From Martinezella hainanensis (lineage in GTDB: Bacteria > Pseudomonadota > Alphaproteobacteria > Rhizobiales > Rhizobiaceae), in contig NZ_FMAC01000002.1 of the NCBI RefSeq assembly GCF_900094555.1, positions 434,001 through 498,000 on the forward strand: a stretch of DNA of 64,000 bases, given 5' to 3'. Under the pieces are notes generated by a model, which was given only the letters and a program-made list of their open reading frames with translations, was not told the origin of the DNA and searched no databases. The position numbers and the translations under genes are program-made. Each line of letters starts with the position of its first letter. Within the stretch, counting starts at the first letter, position 1. This document shows, piece after piece, positions 11,287-21,499 of the stretch.

Positions 11287-13281
11287 ATGTTTTTATATAA
11301 GGCTATCGTCTTTCTTCCCCTGATTGGCGCGATCATCGCCGGCCTTTTCGGCCGCGCGATCGGCGCCAAGGCTTCGGAATATGTAACCACCGGCCTGATG
11401 ATCATCGCGGCCGTCCTCTCGTGGGTCGTCTTCTTCACCGTGGCGCTCGGCCATACGGATGGCCCGATCAAGGTTGAAGTCCTGCGCTGGATCCAGTCCG
11501 GCGGCATCGACGTCTCCTGGTCGCTGCGCGTCGACACGCTGACCTCGGTCATGCTGATCGTCGTGAATTCGGTCTCGACCCTGGTTCACGTCTATTCGAT
11601 CGGATACATGCACCACGATCCGCATCGTCCGCGCTTCTTCGCCTATCTCTCGCTCTTCACCTTCGCCATGCTGATGCTGGTGACCTCCGACAACCTCGCC
11701 CAGATGTTCTTCGGCTGGGAAGGCGTCGGTCTCGCCTCATATCTGCTGATCGGCTTCTGGTTCAAGAAACCGTCCGCCTCGGCCGCTGCGATGAAGGCCT
11801 TCATCGTCAACCGCGTCGGCGACTTCGGCTTCGTGCTCGGCATTGCCGGCGTCTTCGTCCTCTTCGGCTCGATCAATTTCGACGTCATCTTCGGCAATGC
11901 CCAAAGCTTCGCCTCCGGGCAGGGCGGTCAGCCGACGGATATCGTGCTCAACCTCTTCGGCATGCATCTCGATCGCGGTCACGCGCTGACGGCCGTCTGC
12001 CTGCTGCTCTTCATGGGCGCGATGGGCAAGTCGGCGCAGTTCCTGCTGCACACCTGGCTGCCGGACGCCATGGAAGGCCCGACGCCGGTTTCCGCACTCA
12101 TCCATGCCGCAACGATGGTCACCGCCGGCGTCTTCCTCGTCGCCCGCATGTCGCCGATCTTCGAATTGTCGCAGGATGCGCTGACCGTCGTCACCATCGT
12201 CGGCGCGATCACGGCCTTCTTCGCCGCAACCGTCGGCCTCGTGCAGAACGACATCAAGCGCGTCATCGCCTACTCGACCTGTTCGCAGCTCGGCTACATG
12301 TTCGTCGCCCTCGGCGTCGGCGCTTATGGCGCTGCGATCTTCCATCTCTTCACCCACGCCTTCTTCAAGGCTCTGCTCTTCCTCTGCGCCGGCTCGGTCA
12401 TCCACGCCGTCGATGGCGAGCAGGACATGCGTCATATGGGTGGCCTGCGCCCGCACATCCAGAAGACCTTCTGGATGATGATCATCGGCACGCTGGCGAT
12501 CACCGGCGTCGGCATTCCGTTGACCCACATCGGTTTTGCCGGCTTCATCTCGAAGGATGCGATTATCCTGGCGGCCTTCGCCTCGCACAATGCAGCCGCC
12601 GGCTTCGCCTTCACGCTGCTCGTCATCGCCGCGATGTTCACCAGCTTCTACTCCTGGCGCCTGATCTTCATGACCTTCTTCGGCAAGCCGCGCGCCTCGC
12701 ACGAAGTCATGCACCACGTGCATGAATCGCCGAACGTCATGCTGATCCCGCTTTACCTGCTGGCGATCGGTGCTGTCGGTGCCGGCATGTATTTCAATGC
12801 TGATTTCGTCGGTCACGCCTACGAGGAATTCTGGAAGCATGCCCTGTTCACGCTCCCGGACAACAAAATCCTCGAAGAGATGGAACATGCGCCTTTGTGG
12901 GTTGAGCTCAGCCCCTTCATCGCCATGCTTCTCGGCCTCGTCACCGCCTGGTATTTCTACATCAAGTCGCCGGAAACGCCGCGCCGTCTCGCCCAGCAGC
13001 AGCGCGTGCTATACGAGTTCCTGTTGAACAAGTGGTACTTCGACGAACTTTATGACTTCCTCTTCGTCCGCTCCGCCAAGGCGCTTGGCCGCTTCCTCTG
13101 GAAGAAGGGCGACATCGGGGTCATCGACACCATCGGCCCGAACGGCATTGCCGCCCGCGTCGTCGATGTCACCAACCGCGTCGTGCGCCTGCAGACCGGC
13201 TACCTCTATCACTATGCCTTCGCGATGCTGCTCGGCATTGCGGCCCTCGTTACCTGGATGATGCTCGGGAGTTCCCTCTGA
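11287..13281 (+). CDS. nuoL: NADH-quinone oxidoreductase subunit L
   Basis: The distal antiporter-like subunit (ND5 homologue), with the long lateral C-terminal helix. It has 664 aa with about 14-16 membrane segments. The proton-antiporter core shows [19 protein letters not shown] and the lysine helix [20 protein letters not shown]. The stop TGA at 13279-13281 overlaps the nuoM start as TGATG, which couples their translation. Confidence 0.97.
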   Translation: MFLYKAIVFLPLIGAIIAGLFGRAIGAKASEYVTTGLMIIAAVLSWVVFFTVALGHTDGPIKVEVLRWIQSGGIDVSWSLRVDTLTSVMLIVVNSVSTLVHVYSIGYMHHDPHRPRFFAYLSLFTFAMLMLVTSDNLAQMFFGWEGVGLASYLLIGFWFKKPSASAAAMKAFIVNRVGDFGFVLGIAGVFVLFGSINFDVIFGNAQSFASGQGGQPTDIVLNLFGMHLDRGHALTAVCLLLFMGAMGKSAQFLLHTWLPDAMEGPTPVSALIHAATMVTAGVFLVARMSPIFELSQDALTVVTIVGAITAFFAATVGLVQNDIKRVIAYSTCSQLGYMFVALGVGAYGAAIFHLFTHAFFKALLFLCAGSVIHAVDGEQDMRHMGGLRPHIQKTFWMMIIGTLAITGVGIPLTHIGFAGFISKDAIILAAFASHNAAAGFAFTLLVIAAMFTSFYSWRLIFMTFFGKPRASHEVMHHVHESPNVMLIPLYLLAIGAVGAGMYFNADFVGHAYEEFWKHALFTLPDNKILEEMEHAPLWVELSPFIAMLLGLVTAWYFYIKSPETPRRLAQQQRVLYEFLLNKWYFDELYDFLFVRSAKALGRFLWKKGDIGVIDTIGPNGIAARVVDVTNRVVRLQTGYLYHYAFAMLLGIAALVTWMMLGSSL

Positions 13282-14792
13282 TGACCGATTGGCCCATTCT
13301 TTCAACGGTCACATTCCTGCCGCTGGTAGGTGTCGTTCTCCTGTTGTTTACGCAGGACGACGGCGCCAATGGCCGCCGGAACGTCCTGAACATTTCGCTG
13401 GCAACGACCATCGTCACCTTCATCGTGTCGCTGTTCGTCTGGATCTGGTTCGACAATGCCAATCCTGGCTTCCAGCTCGTCGAAAAGCATGACTGGCTGA
13501 CGAGCGGCATCAGCTACCACATGGGCGTCGACGGCATCTCCATGCTGTTCGTCATCCTGTCGACCTTCCTGATGCCCTTCTGCGTGCTCGCAAGCTGGCT
13601 TTCGGTCGAAAAGCGCCTGAAGGACTACATGATCGCTTTCCTCGTCCTCGAGACGATGATGATCGGCGTGTTCGTGTCGCTGGATATCGTGCTGTTCTAC
13701 GTCTTCTTCGAAGCCGGCCTCATCCCGATGTTCCTGATCATCGGCGTCTGGGGCGGCAAGGATCGCGTCTACGCCAGCTACAAGTTCTTCCTCTACACGC
13801 TGCTCGGCTCCGTGCTGATGCTGCTCGCCATCATGGCGATGTACTGGCAGGCTGGCACGACCGACATCCCGACGCTGCTCGCCTACAAGTTCCCGCCGCA
13901 GCTGCAGACCTGGCTATGGCTTGCCTTCTTCGCCTCCTTCGCGGTGAAGATGCCGATGTGGCCTGTTCATACCTGGCTTCCCGACGCGCACGTTCAGGCG
14001 CCGACGGCGGGCTCTGTCATTCTGGCGGGCGTCCTCCTGAAGCTCGGCGGCTACGGTCTCATCCGCTTCTCGCTCGGCATGTTCCCGAATGCTTCGGAAT
14101 ATTTCGCGCCGCTCGTCTTCGCCCTTTCGGTCATCGCCATCATCTACACCTCGTTGGTCGCGATGATGCAGGACGATATCAAGAAGCTGATCGCCTACTC
14201 GTCGGTCGCCCACATGGGCTATGTGACGATGGGTATCTTTGCGGCAAACCAGCAGGGCGTGCAGGGTGCGATCTTCCAGATGCTCTCGCACGGTATCGTC
14301 TCGGGCGCGCTCTTCCTCTGCGTCGGCGTGATCTACGACCGCACCCATACCCGCGAAATCGCGGCTTATGGCGGCCTGGTCAACAACATGCCGAAATATG
14401 CCGTCGCCATGATGGTCTTCACCATGGCGAACGTCGGTCTGCCCGGCACTTCCGGCTTCATCGGCGAATTCCTGACCCTGATCGGCGTTTTCCGCGCCAA
14501 TACCTGGGTTGCGCTCTTCGCCGCGACCGGCGTGATCCTGTCGGCGGCTTACGCGCTCTGGCTCTACCGCCGCGTCATTTTCGGCGCGCTGGAGAAGGAA
14601 AACCTGAAGAAGCTCCTGGATCTGTCGCCGCGTGAACAGCTGATCCTCTATCCGCTGATCGCGCTGACGATCCTCTTCGGTGTCTATCCGGCTCCGATCT
14701 TCGATGCCACGGCGGCTTCGGTGGATCTGCTGGTGAACAATTATACCGCTGCCCTGCACGCTGCGCAGAATGTTGCGCTGTCGATGAATTGA
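13281..14792 (+). CDS. nuoM: NADH-quinone oxidoreductase subunit M
   Basis: Antiporter-like subunit (ND4 homologue) of the membrane arm. It has 503 aa with about 14 helices. The conserved glutamate helix is in [20 protein letters not shown], and the lysine helix in [20 protein letters not shown]. The start codon overlaps the nuoL stop. It is followed by nuoN after 18 bases. Confidence 0.97.
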   Translation: MTDWPILSTVTFLPLVGVVLLLFTQDDGANGRRNVLNISLATTIVTFIVSLFVWIWFDNANPGFQLVEKHDWLTSGISYHMGVDGISMLFVILSTFLMPFCVLASWLSVEKRLKDYMIAFLVLETMMIGVFVSLDIVLFYVFFEAGLIPMFLIIGVWGGKDRVYASYKFFLYTLLGSVLMLLAIMAMYWQAGTTDIPTLLAYKFPPQLQTWLWLAFFASFAVKMPMWPVHTWLPDAHVQAPTAGSVILAGVLLKLGGYGLIRFSLGMFPNASEYFAPLVFALSVIAIIYTSLVAMMQDDIKKLIAYSSVAHMGYVTMGIFAANQQGVQGAIFQMLSHGIVSGALFLCVGVIYDRTHTREIAAYGGLVNNMPKYAVAMMVFTMANVGLPGTSGFIGEFLTLIGVFRANTWVALFAATGVILSAAYALWLYRRVIFGALEKENLKKLLDLSPREQLILYPLIALTILFGVYPAPIFDATAASVDLLVNNYTAALHAAQNVALSMN

Positions 14793-14810
14793 TGACGGGA
14801 CCTATTCGAC

Positions 14811-16253
14811 ATGACTGCTGACACAATTCTTGCAAGCCTGCATCTTTCCATTCCGGAGCTCATCCTCGCGGTCGGTGCACTTGCGTTGCTCATGATCGGC
14901 GTCTTCTCGGGCGAGCGGTCGGGACCCACGGTCACCGGTCTTGCCATCGCACTCCTCGCGGTGGCCGGTCTCTGGATCATTTTCGTGCCGGGCGAGGGCC
15001 TCGCCTATGGCGGCGCCTATCTCGCCGACGGCTTCTCCCGCTTCATGAAGATCGTCGCACTGGTCGGCTCGATCGTCGCCATGTTCCTCAGCATGGGGCA
15101 GGCGCGCGAGCAGCAGCTCGATCGCTTCGAGTTCCCGGTTCTGCTCGTGCTCGCGACCCTCGGCATCCTGCTGATGATTTCGGCGCACGACCTGATCTCG
15201 CTCTACCTGTCGCTGGAACTGCAGTCGCTGGCGCTCTACGTCGTGGCCGCGATCAACCGCGACAGCCTGAAGTCGACCGAAGCCGGCCTGAAGTATTTCG
15301 TTCTCGGCGCACTGTCGTCGGGCATGCTGCTCTACGGCATGTCGCTGGTTTACGGCTTCACGGGCCACACTTCCTTCGATGCGATCGCTACCGCGCTGAG
15401 CGCCGAGACCCGTTCGCTCGGCCTCGTCTTCGGTCTGGTCTTCGTGCTTGCAGGCCTCGCCTTCAAGATTTCTGCCGTGCCGTTCCACATGTGGACGCCG
15501 GACGTTTACGAAGGCGCGCCGACCCCGGTCACCGCCTTCTTCGCGGCGGCGCCGAAGGTTGCCGCCATGGCGATCCTGACGCGTATCGTCGTGACGGCCT
15601 TCCATCCGGTCCTGGCCGATTGGCAGCAGATCATCGTCTTCATCTCGATCGCCTCGATGGTGCTCGGCTCCTTCGCCGCAATCGGTCAGCGCAACTTCAA
15701 GCGACTGATGGCCTATTCGTCGATCGGTCACATGGGCTACGCGCTCGTCGGCCTCGCCGCCGGCACCAAGACCGGCGTCTCCGGTGTCATGCTCTACATG
15801 GTCATCTACATGGTCATGACGCTCGGCTCCTTCGCCATCATCATGGCGATGCGCCGCAAGGACGGCCGTCAGGTCGAAAGCATCGAAGACCTCGCCGGCC
15901 TTTCGACGACCAACCCCTTCATGGCGGTCGTGCTGACGGCGCTCATGTTCTCGCTGGCAGGCATCCCGCCGCTCGCAGGCTTCTTCGGAAAGTACTTCGT
16001 CTTCGTCGCTGCCATCCAGGCGCATCTCTATGCGCTCGCCATTATCGGTGTTCTGGCTTCGGTCGTCGGCGCTTACTACTATCTGCGCGTCATCAAGGTG
16101 ATGTGGTTCGATGAGGCCAAGGATGAATTCGCACGTACCGCTGGTTCGCTGCGCCTCGTCTTCGGTCTCTCCGGCCTGTTCGTCATTGCCTATGTCTTCT
16201 TCGGCGGCGTAATCGGCGGTGCTGCCGATCTCGCCGCTGCGACGCTGTTTTGA
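14811..16253 (+). CDS. nuoN: NADH-quinone oxidoreductase subunit N
   Basis: Third antiporter-like subunit (ND2 homologue), which closes the 14-gene set. It has 480 aa with about 13-14 helices. Conserved segments include [17 protein letters not shown] and [20 protein letters not shown] (the lysine helix). The stop codon TGA at 16251-16253 shares its final A with the birA ATG, so the operon probably continues into birA. Confidence 0.97.
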   Translation: MTADTILASLHLSIPELILAVGALALLMIGVFSGERSGPTVTGLAIALLAVAGLWIIFVPGEGLAYGGAYLADGFSRFMKIVALVGSIVAMFLSMGQAREQQLDRFEFPVLLVLATLGILLMISAHDLISLYLSLELQSLALYVVAAINRDSLKSTEAGLKYFVLGALSSGMLLYGMSLVYGFTGHTSFDAIATALSAETRSLGLVFGLVFVLAGLAFKISAVPFHMWTPDVYEGAPTPVTAFFAAAPKVAAMAILTRIVVTAFHPVLADWQQIIVFISIASMVLGSFAAIGQRNFKRLMAYSSIGHMGYALVGLAAGTKTGVSGVMLYMVIYMVMTLGSFAIIMAMRRKDGRQVESIEDLAGLSTTNPFMAVVLTALMFSLAGIPPLAGFFGKYFVFVAAIQAHLYALAIIGVLASVVGAYYYLRVIKVMWFDEAKDEFARTAGSLRLVFGLSGLFVIAYVFFGGVIGGAADLAAATLF

Positions 16254-17017
16254 TGGCGTCTGACATGAATAGCCGGAAGTCGCTTGCCGACTTCCGGCAC
16301 GATGCCCTTCAAGAGACTTCGTCCACAAACAACGTGTGCCTTGAACGCGCACGCGCCGGCGATCCTGGAAACCTTTGGGTGACCGCGGAGCGCCAGACGG
16401 GTGGGCGCGGCCGCCGCGGCCGGCCCTGGGTGTCTGAAGCCGGCAATCTCTATGCATCTCTCCTTCTGATCGATCCCGCTCCCATGGACCGGCTCGGCTC
16501 TTTGCCGCTTGCGGTCGCGGTCGCCGTGCATCAGGCGGTGCGTGGGGTGTTGCCGCTCGCAGCCGAACCGGCCGAGATCAAGTGGCCGAACGATATTCTG
16601 ATCGGCCGCAAGAAGACCTGCGGTATCCTGATCGAAGGCGAGGCTCTTCCGGATGGCCGTTATGCGCTTGTCATCGGCATCGGCATCAATATTGCCGTCA
16701 TGCCTGACAATCCGATGTATCCGGTCACCTGCCTGAGACAGCAAGGCTCGATGGTGTCGCCGGACGAGCTGTTTGCCCATCTTTATGCCGCTATGTCCGA
16801 GGCACTCGATGCCTGGAACCGCGGCAAGGGCATTCGGGAAATCACCGCGCGCTGGCGCGAATTTGCATGCGGCATCGGCGAAAAGATCACGGTAAACTTG
16901 CCGGATCGCTCAATTTCGGGCCATTTCTCCGGAATCGATGATAATGGCTTGTTGATGCTCGAGACCGAGGACGGCAGGATCATGCCGATTGCCGCGGGCG
17001 ACGTTTTCTTTAGGTAA
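16253..17017 (+). CDS. birA: biotin--[acetyl-CoA-carboxylase] ligase
   Basis: Activates biotin with ATP and transfers it to the biotin carrier domain of carboxylases. The biotinyl-AMP loop is GGRGRRGRPW and the catalytic core includes EIKWPNDILIGRKKTCGIL. The C-terminal 50 residues form the small SH3-like domain. At 254 aa it lacks the N-terminal winged helix of E. coli BirA, so it is the monofunctional class without repressor activity. ATG at 16253 overlaps the nuoN stop (TGATG); a second ATG at 16265 is possible. Birth of the protein is thus coupled to the nuo transcript. Confidence 0.93.
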   Translation: MASDMNSRKSLADFRHDALQETSSTNNVCLERARAGDPGNLWVTAERQTGGRGRRGRPWVSEAGNLYASLLLIDPAPMDRLGSLPLAVAVAVHQAVRGVLPLAAEPAEIKWPNDILIGRKKTCGILIEGEALPDGRYALVIGIGINIAVMPDNPMYPVTCLRQQGSMVSPDELFAHLYAAMSEALDAWNRGKGIREITARWREFACGIGEKITVNLPDRSISGHFSGIDDNGLLMLETEDGRIMPIAAGDVFFR

Positions 17018-17031
17018 TGGGTAGGGATCAC

Positions 17032-18705
17032 ATGGCGAAACAAGACGAATTGGTGTTTCTGCCTCTCGGCGGCGTGGGCGAAATCGGCATGAACCTCGCC
17101 CTTTATGGCTATGGTCCGGCGGAGCAGCGCCAGTGGATCATGGTCGATTGCGGTGTCACATTCCCGGGACCGGATCTGCCTGGAGTCGATCTCGTATTGC
17201 CGGATATCCGTTTCCTCGCCAAGGAGCGCAAGAACCTCAAGGGCATCATCATCACCCATGCCCACGAAGATCACTATGGCGCGCTGAACGATCTCTGGCC
17301 GGGCCTGAATGTTCCGATCTATGCCTCGGCATTCACCGCTGGCCTTCTCGAAGCCAAGCGCGATTATGAGAAGTCGATGGGCGAGATCCCGGTCACGCTG
17401 TTCAAGGCAGGCGACCGCATCAATGTCGGCCCGTTCGAGATCGAAGGCGTGGCCGTCAATCATTCGATCCCCGAGCCGATGTCGCTGATGATCCGCACGC
17501 CTCTCGGCAATGTCGTTCATACGGGTGACTGGAAGATCGATCATGAGCCGTCACTCGGCCCGCTGACCGATGAGACCCGCTTCCGCCAGCTTGGCGAAGA
17601 GGGCGTGCTGGCGCTGATGTGCGATTCCACCAATGCGCTGCGTGATGGTGTTTCGCCTTCCGAGAAGGATGTTTCCGAAAGCCTGCGCAAGATCATCGAG
17701 GACGCCGAGGGCCGGGTGGCGATCACCACCTTCTCGTCGAATGTCGGCCGTATCCGCACCATTGCCGAGGCTGCCGAAGCAGCTGGCCGTGAAATATTGC
17801 TGCTCGGCAGCTCGCTGAAGCGTGTCGTCGACGTCGCCCGCGACATCGGCCTGATGGAAGGCATCAAGCCTTTCATCGCCGAAGACGAATATGGCTATAT
17901 CCCGCGCGACAAGGTCGTGGTGATCCTGACCGGCAGCCAGGGCGAGCCGCGCGCAGCTCTGGCCAAGCTGGCCCGGGACGAGATGCGCAACGTCGCATTG
18001 GCATCCGGCGATATCGTCGTCTTCTCCTCGCGTGCCATTCCCGGCAATGAGAAAGCGATCCAGGACATCAAGAACGGCCTGATCGAACAGGGCGTCCATG
18101 TCGTGACGGACGCGGAAGCGCTGGTTCATGTCTCCGGCCATCCGCGCCGCAATGAGCTACAGAAGATGTACGAATGGACGCGCCCCAAGGTCGTCGTGCC
18201 CGTGCATGGCGAAGCGACGCATCTGACTGCCCATAAGGAACTGGCCGAACAGAGCGGCATCGCCACAGTGCCGCGCGTGCGCAACGGCGATGTGCTGCGT
18301 CTGGCACCCGGTCCGGTCGAAGTCATCGGCGAAGCGCCGCATGGCCGCATCTTCAAGGACGGTATTCTGATCGGCGATTTCGACGAGATGGGCATCGGCG
18401 AGCGCAAGAAGCTCTCTTATGTCGGCCACGTCGCCGTCAACGTCGTGCTCGATGCGCGCTATGACATAGTCGGCGATCCCGATCTCGTGCCGATCGGCCT
18501 GCCGGCCTATGACGACGAAGGCGAGGAGATGGAGGATACGCTCTTCGATGCCATCGTCAGCGCCATCGAAAGCATTCCGCGCGCGCGCCGCAAGGATCTC
18601 AACGTGCTGCAGGAGGCCGTTCGTCGCGCGGTGCGGGCAGCGGCAAACCAGGGCTGGGGCAAGAAACCGCTCGTGACCGTATTCGTGACGCGCACCAGCA
18701 ACTGA
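17032..18705 (+). CDS. rnj: ribonuclease J
   Basis: Metallo-beta-lactamase/beta-CASP nuclease with 5'-exonuclease and endonuclease activity in RNA maturation and decay. The metal-binding motif THAHEDHYGAL (about residues 70-80) and the later SGHPRRNEL and VPVHGEATH histidine motifs are present. I use ATG 17032 (557 aa, MAKQDELVFLPLGGVGE) with TAGGGATC upstream; ATG 17017 overlaps the birA stop and would add five residues. Rhizobia use RNase J together with RNase E. It lies immediately after birA. Confidence 0.93.
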   Translation: MAKQDELVFLPLGGVGEIGMNLALYGYGPAEQRQWIMVDCGVTFPGPDLPGVDLVLPDIRFLAKERKNLKGIIITHAHEDHYGALNDLWPGLNVPIYASAFTAGLLEAKRDYEKSMGEIPVTLFKAGDRINVGPFEIEGVAVNHSIPEPMSLMIRTPLGNVVHTGDWKIDHEPSLGPLTDETRFRQLGEEGVLALMCDSTNALRDGVSPSEKDVSESLRKIIEDAEGRVAITTFSSNVGRIRTIAEAAEAAGREILLLGSSLKRVVDVARDIGLMEGIKPFIAEDEYGYIPRDKVVVILTGSQGEPRAALAKLARDEMRNVALASGDIVVFSSRAIPGNEKAIQDIKNGLIEQGVHVVTDAEALVHVSGHPRRNELQKMYEWTRPKVVVPVHGEATHLTAHKELAEQSGIATVPRVRNGDVLRLAPGPVEVIGEAPHGRIFKDGILIGDFDEMGIGERKKLSYVGHVAVNVVLDARYDIVGDPDLVPIGLPAYDDEGEEMEDTLFDAIVSAIESIPRARRKDLNVLQEAVRRAVRAAANQGWGKKPLVTVFVTRTSN

Positions 18706-18729
18706 GGTCGGATCGGGGAGGAGAGAGCC

Positions 18730-19134
18730 ATGTTGGGACGCATCAATCACATCGCGATCGTCGTTCCCGATATCGCTGCAGCTTCCAGAGCCTATCGCGA
18801 AACGCTCGGCGCTATCGTATCTCCGCCGCAGGAACTGCCGGAGCATGGCGTCACCGTCGTCTTCGTTGAGCTGCCGAACAGCAAGGTCGAGCTGCTTGAA
18901 CCGCTGGACGAAACCTCGCCGATTGCTTCCTTCCTCGCCAAGAACCCGGATGGCGGCATGCACCATATCTGCTACGAGGTTGCGGATATCCTCGCGTCAC
19001 GCGATCAACTCATCGCCAAGGGCGCTCGCGTGCTCGGTAACGGCGAGCCGAAGATCGGCGCGCATGGCAAGCCGGTGCTCTTCCTGCATCCCAAGGATTT
19101 CTTCGGCACGCTCATCGAGCTTGAGCAGGTGTGA
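18730..19134 (+). CDS. mce: methylmalonyl-CoA epimerase
   Basis: Interconverts (2S)- and (2R)-methylmalonyl-CoA in propionyl-CoA catabolism. It is a 134-aa VOC (glyoxalase-like) fold protein. Metal ligands are visible in GRINHIAIVV (His near residue 6), in MHHICYEV (about residue 78) and in the C-terminal GTLIELEQV glutamate. The start ATG follows GGGGAGGAGAG, a strong ribosome site. It is probably transcribed with the RNase J gene 24 bases upstream. Confidence 0.93.
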   Translation: MLGRINHIAIVVPDIAAASRAYRETLGAIVSPPQELPEHGVTVVFVELPNSKVELLEPLDETSPIASFLAKNPDGGMHHICYEVADILASRDQLIAKGARVLGNGEPKIGAHGKPVLFLHPKDFFGTLIELEQV

Positions 19135-19180
19135 CACCGCAGCTTGAGGCGAGTGTGACATTAAAACGCTGATCGGCGCT

Positions 19181-19209
19181 TTGAAAGACGACTGCTTTGC
19201 CCCTATAAG
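19181..19209 (+). promoter_or_regulatory. sigma70-like promoter for the DUF1467 gene
   Basis: TTGAAA at 19181-19186 and TATAAG at 19204-19209 are separated by 17 bases, a good match to the housekeeping consensus. It lies about 48 bases upstream of the DUF1467 start and after the mce stop. Seen directly in sequence; activity is inferred. Confidence 0.6.
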
Positions 19210-19256
19210 CAGCTTGGAAGAGGAAGAGGCGATAAACTCGTCTCGAAGGGAGTATA

Positions 19257-19532
19257 ATGGCACAGCAGATCGTCGCCGGTTTCGCCGTCTATTTCGTCAT
19301 CTGGTGGATCACGCTTTTCGCAGTCCTGCCTTTTGGTCTGCGAACCCAGGCTGAGGATGAACATGTGATCCTTGGCACCGTCGAAAGCGCGCCGACGAAA
19401 TTCCGTGCATGGCGGGTCGTGCTGGTCACGACGCTGGTATCGGCTCTTATCTATGGCACCTGGTATATCGCCTCGCGCTACTTCGGCCTGAGTATAGATT
19501 CCATCCCCCAGATCGTTCCAAGCTATAAATGA
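19257..19532 (+). CDS. DUF1467 family membrane protein
   Basis: A 91-aa protein of the DUF1467 family, common in alphaproteobacteria; function unknown. Two membrane segments are visible (about residues 8-27 and 57-77), separated by the conserved loop LPFGLRTQAEDEHVILGT with ESAPTKFRAWR. The start ATG follows GAAGGGAG. It has a plausible promoter of its own at 19181-19209. The gene sits between mce and proS, a position I associate with rhizobial genomes. Confidence 0.88.
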   Translation: MAQQIVAGFAVYFVIWWITLFAVLPFGLRTQAEDEHVILGTVESAPTKFRAWRVVLVTTLVSALIYGTWYIASRYFGLSIDSIPQIVPSYK

Positions 19533-19550
19533 TCTACGAAAATCGTAGAT
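19532..19550 (+). repeat. perfect 8-bp inverted repeat after the DUF1467 stop
   Basis: ATCTACGA and TCGTAGAT flank three A residues, starting at the last base of the DUF1467 stop codon. There is no T tract, so it may be a processing or stability hairpin rather than a full terminator. Confidence 0.5.
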
Positions 19551-19707
19551 GAAAGGTGCCTGAAATGTGGCGCCTTGCGATCGCCATCAATTTGTCACAC
19601 GCCTGTCATGAGGGTGGCGCAAAGAATTTACAGCTTGTGTATATTATTTCAGCAGAAGAGCGAACCAAAGGTTCCGGGCAGGCCAGGGGATGTTGAGGCG
19701 CTGAGAA

Positions 19708-19840
19708 AGCAAAAAAAAACAAGGCTATAAGCCTTGTTTTAAAGTATCGCGTGATCCTTATCCGTTACCGGGGCAGCGAACGAGCGCGCCTAAGATCTGA
19801 TCCTCCCAAGACTTGACCGCGAAACGGCAAGAATTTAGCC
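19708..19840 (-). ncRNA. candidate minus-strand small RNA upstream of proS
   Basis: Read on the minus strand, the region has a hairpin at 19812-19831 (CTTG plus CCG pairing with CGG plus CAAG). It then has a short CCG/CGG hairpin and finally the perfect 10-bp terminator stem at 19716-19740, followed by nine T residues. No minus-strand protein gene with convincing features ends here, so a short non-coding transcript is the simplest reading. The promoter is not identified with certainty; AT-rich sequence near 19860-19900 could hold it. Low to moderate confidence. Confidence 0.35.
19711..19740 (-). terminator. intrinsic terminator, long T tract on the minus strand
   Basis: AAAACAAGGC (19716-19725) and GCCTTGTTTT (19731-19740) form a perfect 10-bp stem with loop TATAA. 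On the minus strand it is followed by nine T residues (19711-19719 as A on the plus strand). On the plus strand the T tract is only four bases, so it works better for a leftward transcript, though it may also end the DUF1467 transcript. Confidence 0.75.
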
Positions 19841-20149
19841 TTCCTGCCTCTTTTGTGAGCTAAAATTAGCTCAAACATTGAGCTTTGTCATCCTTTTTTT
19901 TGCTTTTTTGCTACAACCGCGCAGAATTTTTCTGTTGACGAATTTCCGTCGTAAATCCTTATAAACGTGCGCTTTTTCGAAACATCGAAAATAGGCTCTA
20001 TCCCCTGTATTCTCGGGCTTTTGTCAAATTCTTCTATTGAAGAATGCGGGTTTCCTTCCTGCGCCGAAGCAGTTATGAACTGCCTCCAGTACATAATTTG
20101 CTAACGATTCCGCCCTCCGTGGAACGTCAAACCATCTGGAACAAGCGTC

Positions 20150-21472
20150 ATGCGTCTGTCTCGTTACTTCATGCCCATCCTGAAGGAAAATCCCAAGGAG
20201 GCTGAAATTGTTTCCCATCGGCTCATGCTGCGCACCGGCATGATCCGTCAGCAGTCGCAGGGCATCTATTCCTGGCTGCCATTGGGCAAACGCGTGCTGG
20301 ATAAGGTCAACAAGATCATCCGCGAGGAACAGAACCGTTCCGGCGCCATCGAGCTGTCGATGCCGACACTGCAGTCGGCCGAGCTCTGGCAGGAAAGCGG
20401 TCGCTATGATGCCTACGGCAAGGAGATGCTGCGCATTAAGGACCGGCAGGATCGGCCCATGCTCTATGGTCCGACCAATGAAGAGATGGTCACCGACATC
20501 TTCCGGTCTTACATCAAGTCCTACAAGGACTTGCCGCTGAACCTTTATCATATTCAGCTGAAGTTCCGTGACGAGATTCGTCCGCGCTTCGGCACGATGC
20601 GCTCGCGCGAATTCATGATGAAGGATGCCTATTCCTTCGATCTGACGCAGGAGGGTGCTGTCCATTCTTACAACAAGATGTTCGCGGCTTATCTGCGCAC
20701 CTTCACTCGTCTCGGTCTGAGGGCGATCCCCATGCGTGCCGATACCGGCCCGATCGGCGGCAATCTCAGCCACGAATTCATCATTCTCGCCGACACCGGC
20801 GAGTCGGAAGTCTTCTGCCACAAGGATTTCGTCAATTTCGACATTCCTGGCGAGGACACGAATTTCGATGATGTCGCCGGCCTGAAGAGCATTTTCGACA
20901 AGTGGACTTCGGTCTACGCCGCCACCTCGGAAATGCACGACGAAGCCGCCTTCAACGCGATCCCTGAAGGTGACCGCCTGTCGGCGCGCGGCATTGAGGT
21001 CGGCCACATCTTCTATTTCGGTACGAAATATTCCGAGCCGATGGGTGCCAAGGTGCAGGGTCCGGACGGCAAGGAACATGCTGTCCACATGGGATCTTAC
21101 GGTATCGGCCCCACACGCCTTGTTCCCGCCATCATCGAAGCATCGCATGATGAGAACGGAATCATCTGGCCGGCTTCGGTCGCGCCGTTTGACGTCGTGG
21201 TGATCAACATGAAGGCCGGGGATCAAGCGTGTGATGAGGCTTGCGAAACCGTCTATGCCGCGCTGTCGAAGGCGGGCAAGGATGTGCTCTACGACGATCG
21301 CGACGAGCGCGCCGGAACGAAGTTCGCAACGGCTGATCTGATCGGCGTGCCCGTGCAGATTATCGTCGGACCGCGTTCGATCGCGAGCGGCGAAGTGGAA
21401 GTGAAGGACCGCAAGACCGGCGCTCGCGAGACGATGACGGTCGAGGCAGCGATCAATCGGCTGGCAGGCTGA
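20150..21472 (+). CDS. proS: prolyl-tRNA synthetase, short alphaproteobacterial form
   Basis: Class II aminoacyl-tRNA synthetase that charges tRNA-Pro. It shows the class II core [21 protein letters not shown] and [20 protein letters not shown], then the C-terminal anticodon-binding domain (about residues 340-440, beginning near APFDVVVI). At 440 aa it lacks the roughly 180-residue editing insertion found in E. coli-type ProRS, a known feature of alphaproteobacterial enzymes. Deacylation of Ala-tRNA-Pro would then need a separate protein. The start ATG 20150 follows GGAACAAGCGTC. Confidence 0.95.
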   Translation: MRLSRYFMPILKENPKEAEIVSHRLMLRTGMIRQQSQGIYSWLPLGKRVLDKVNKIIREEQNRSGAIELSMPTLQSAELWQESGRYDAYGKEMLRIKDRQDRPMLYGPTNEEMVTDIFRSYIKSYKDLPLNLYHIQLKFRDEIRPRFGTMRSREFMMKDAYSFDLTQEGAVHSYNKMFAAYLRTFTRLGLRAIPMRADTGPIGGNLSHEFIILADTGESEVFCHKDFVNFDIPGEDTNFDDVAGLKSIFDKWTSVYAATSEMHDEAAFNAIPEGDRLSARGIEVGHIFYFGTKYSEPMGAKVQGPDGKEHAVHMGSYGIGPTRLVPAIIEASHDENGIIWPASVAPFDVVVINMKAGDQACDEACETVYAALSKAGKDVLYDDRDERAGTKFATADLIGVPVQIIVGPRSIASGEVEVKDRKTGARETMTVEAAINRLAG

Positions 21473-21499
21473 TTGACGATACTAAAGGATGGAAGGCGA

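Larger units (their letters stand above)
19533..20149. other. 617-base intergenic region upstream of proS
   Basis: The region is AT-rich compared with its flanks. It contains the hairpin at 19532-19550, the terminator at 19711-19740 and several short AGCT-type inverted repeats near 19856-19885. A 68-codon minus-strand frame (19888-20094) has no recognisable features. The right end must hold the proS promoter and leader. Confidence 0.5.

Noticed and set aside
19888..20094. 68-codon minus-strand frame upstream of proS
   Set aside because: In AT-rich non-coding sequence, no domain, no clear ribosome site; the region may instead hold a non-coding transcript.
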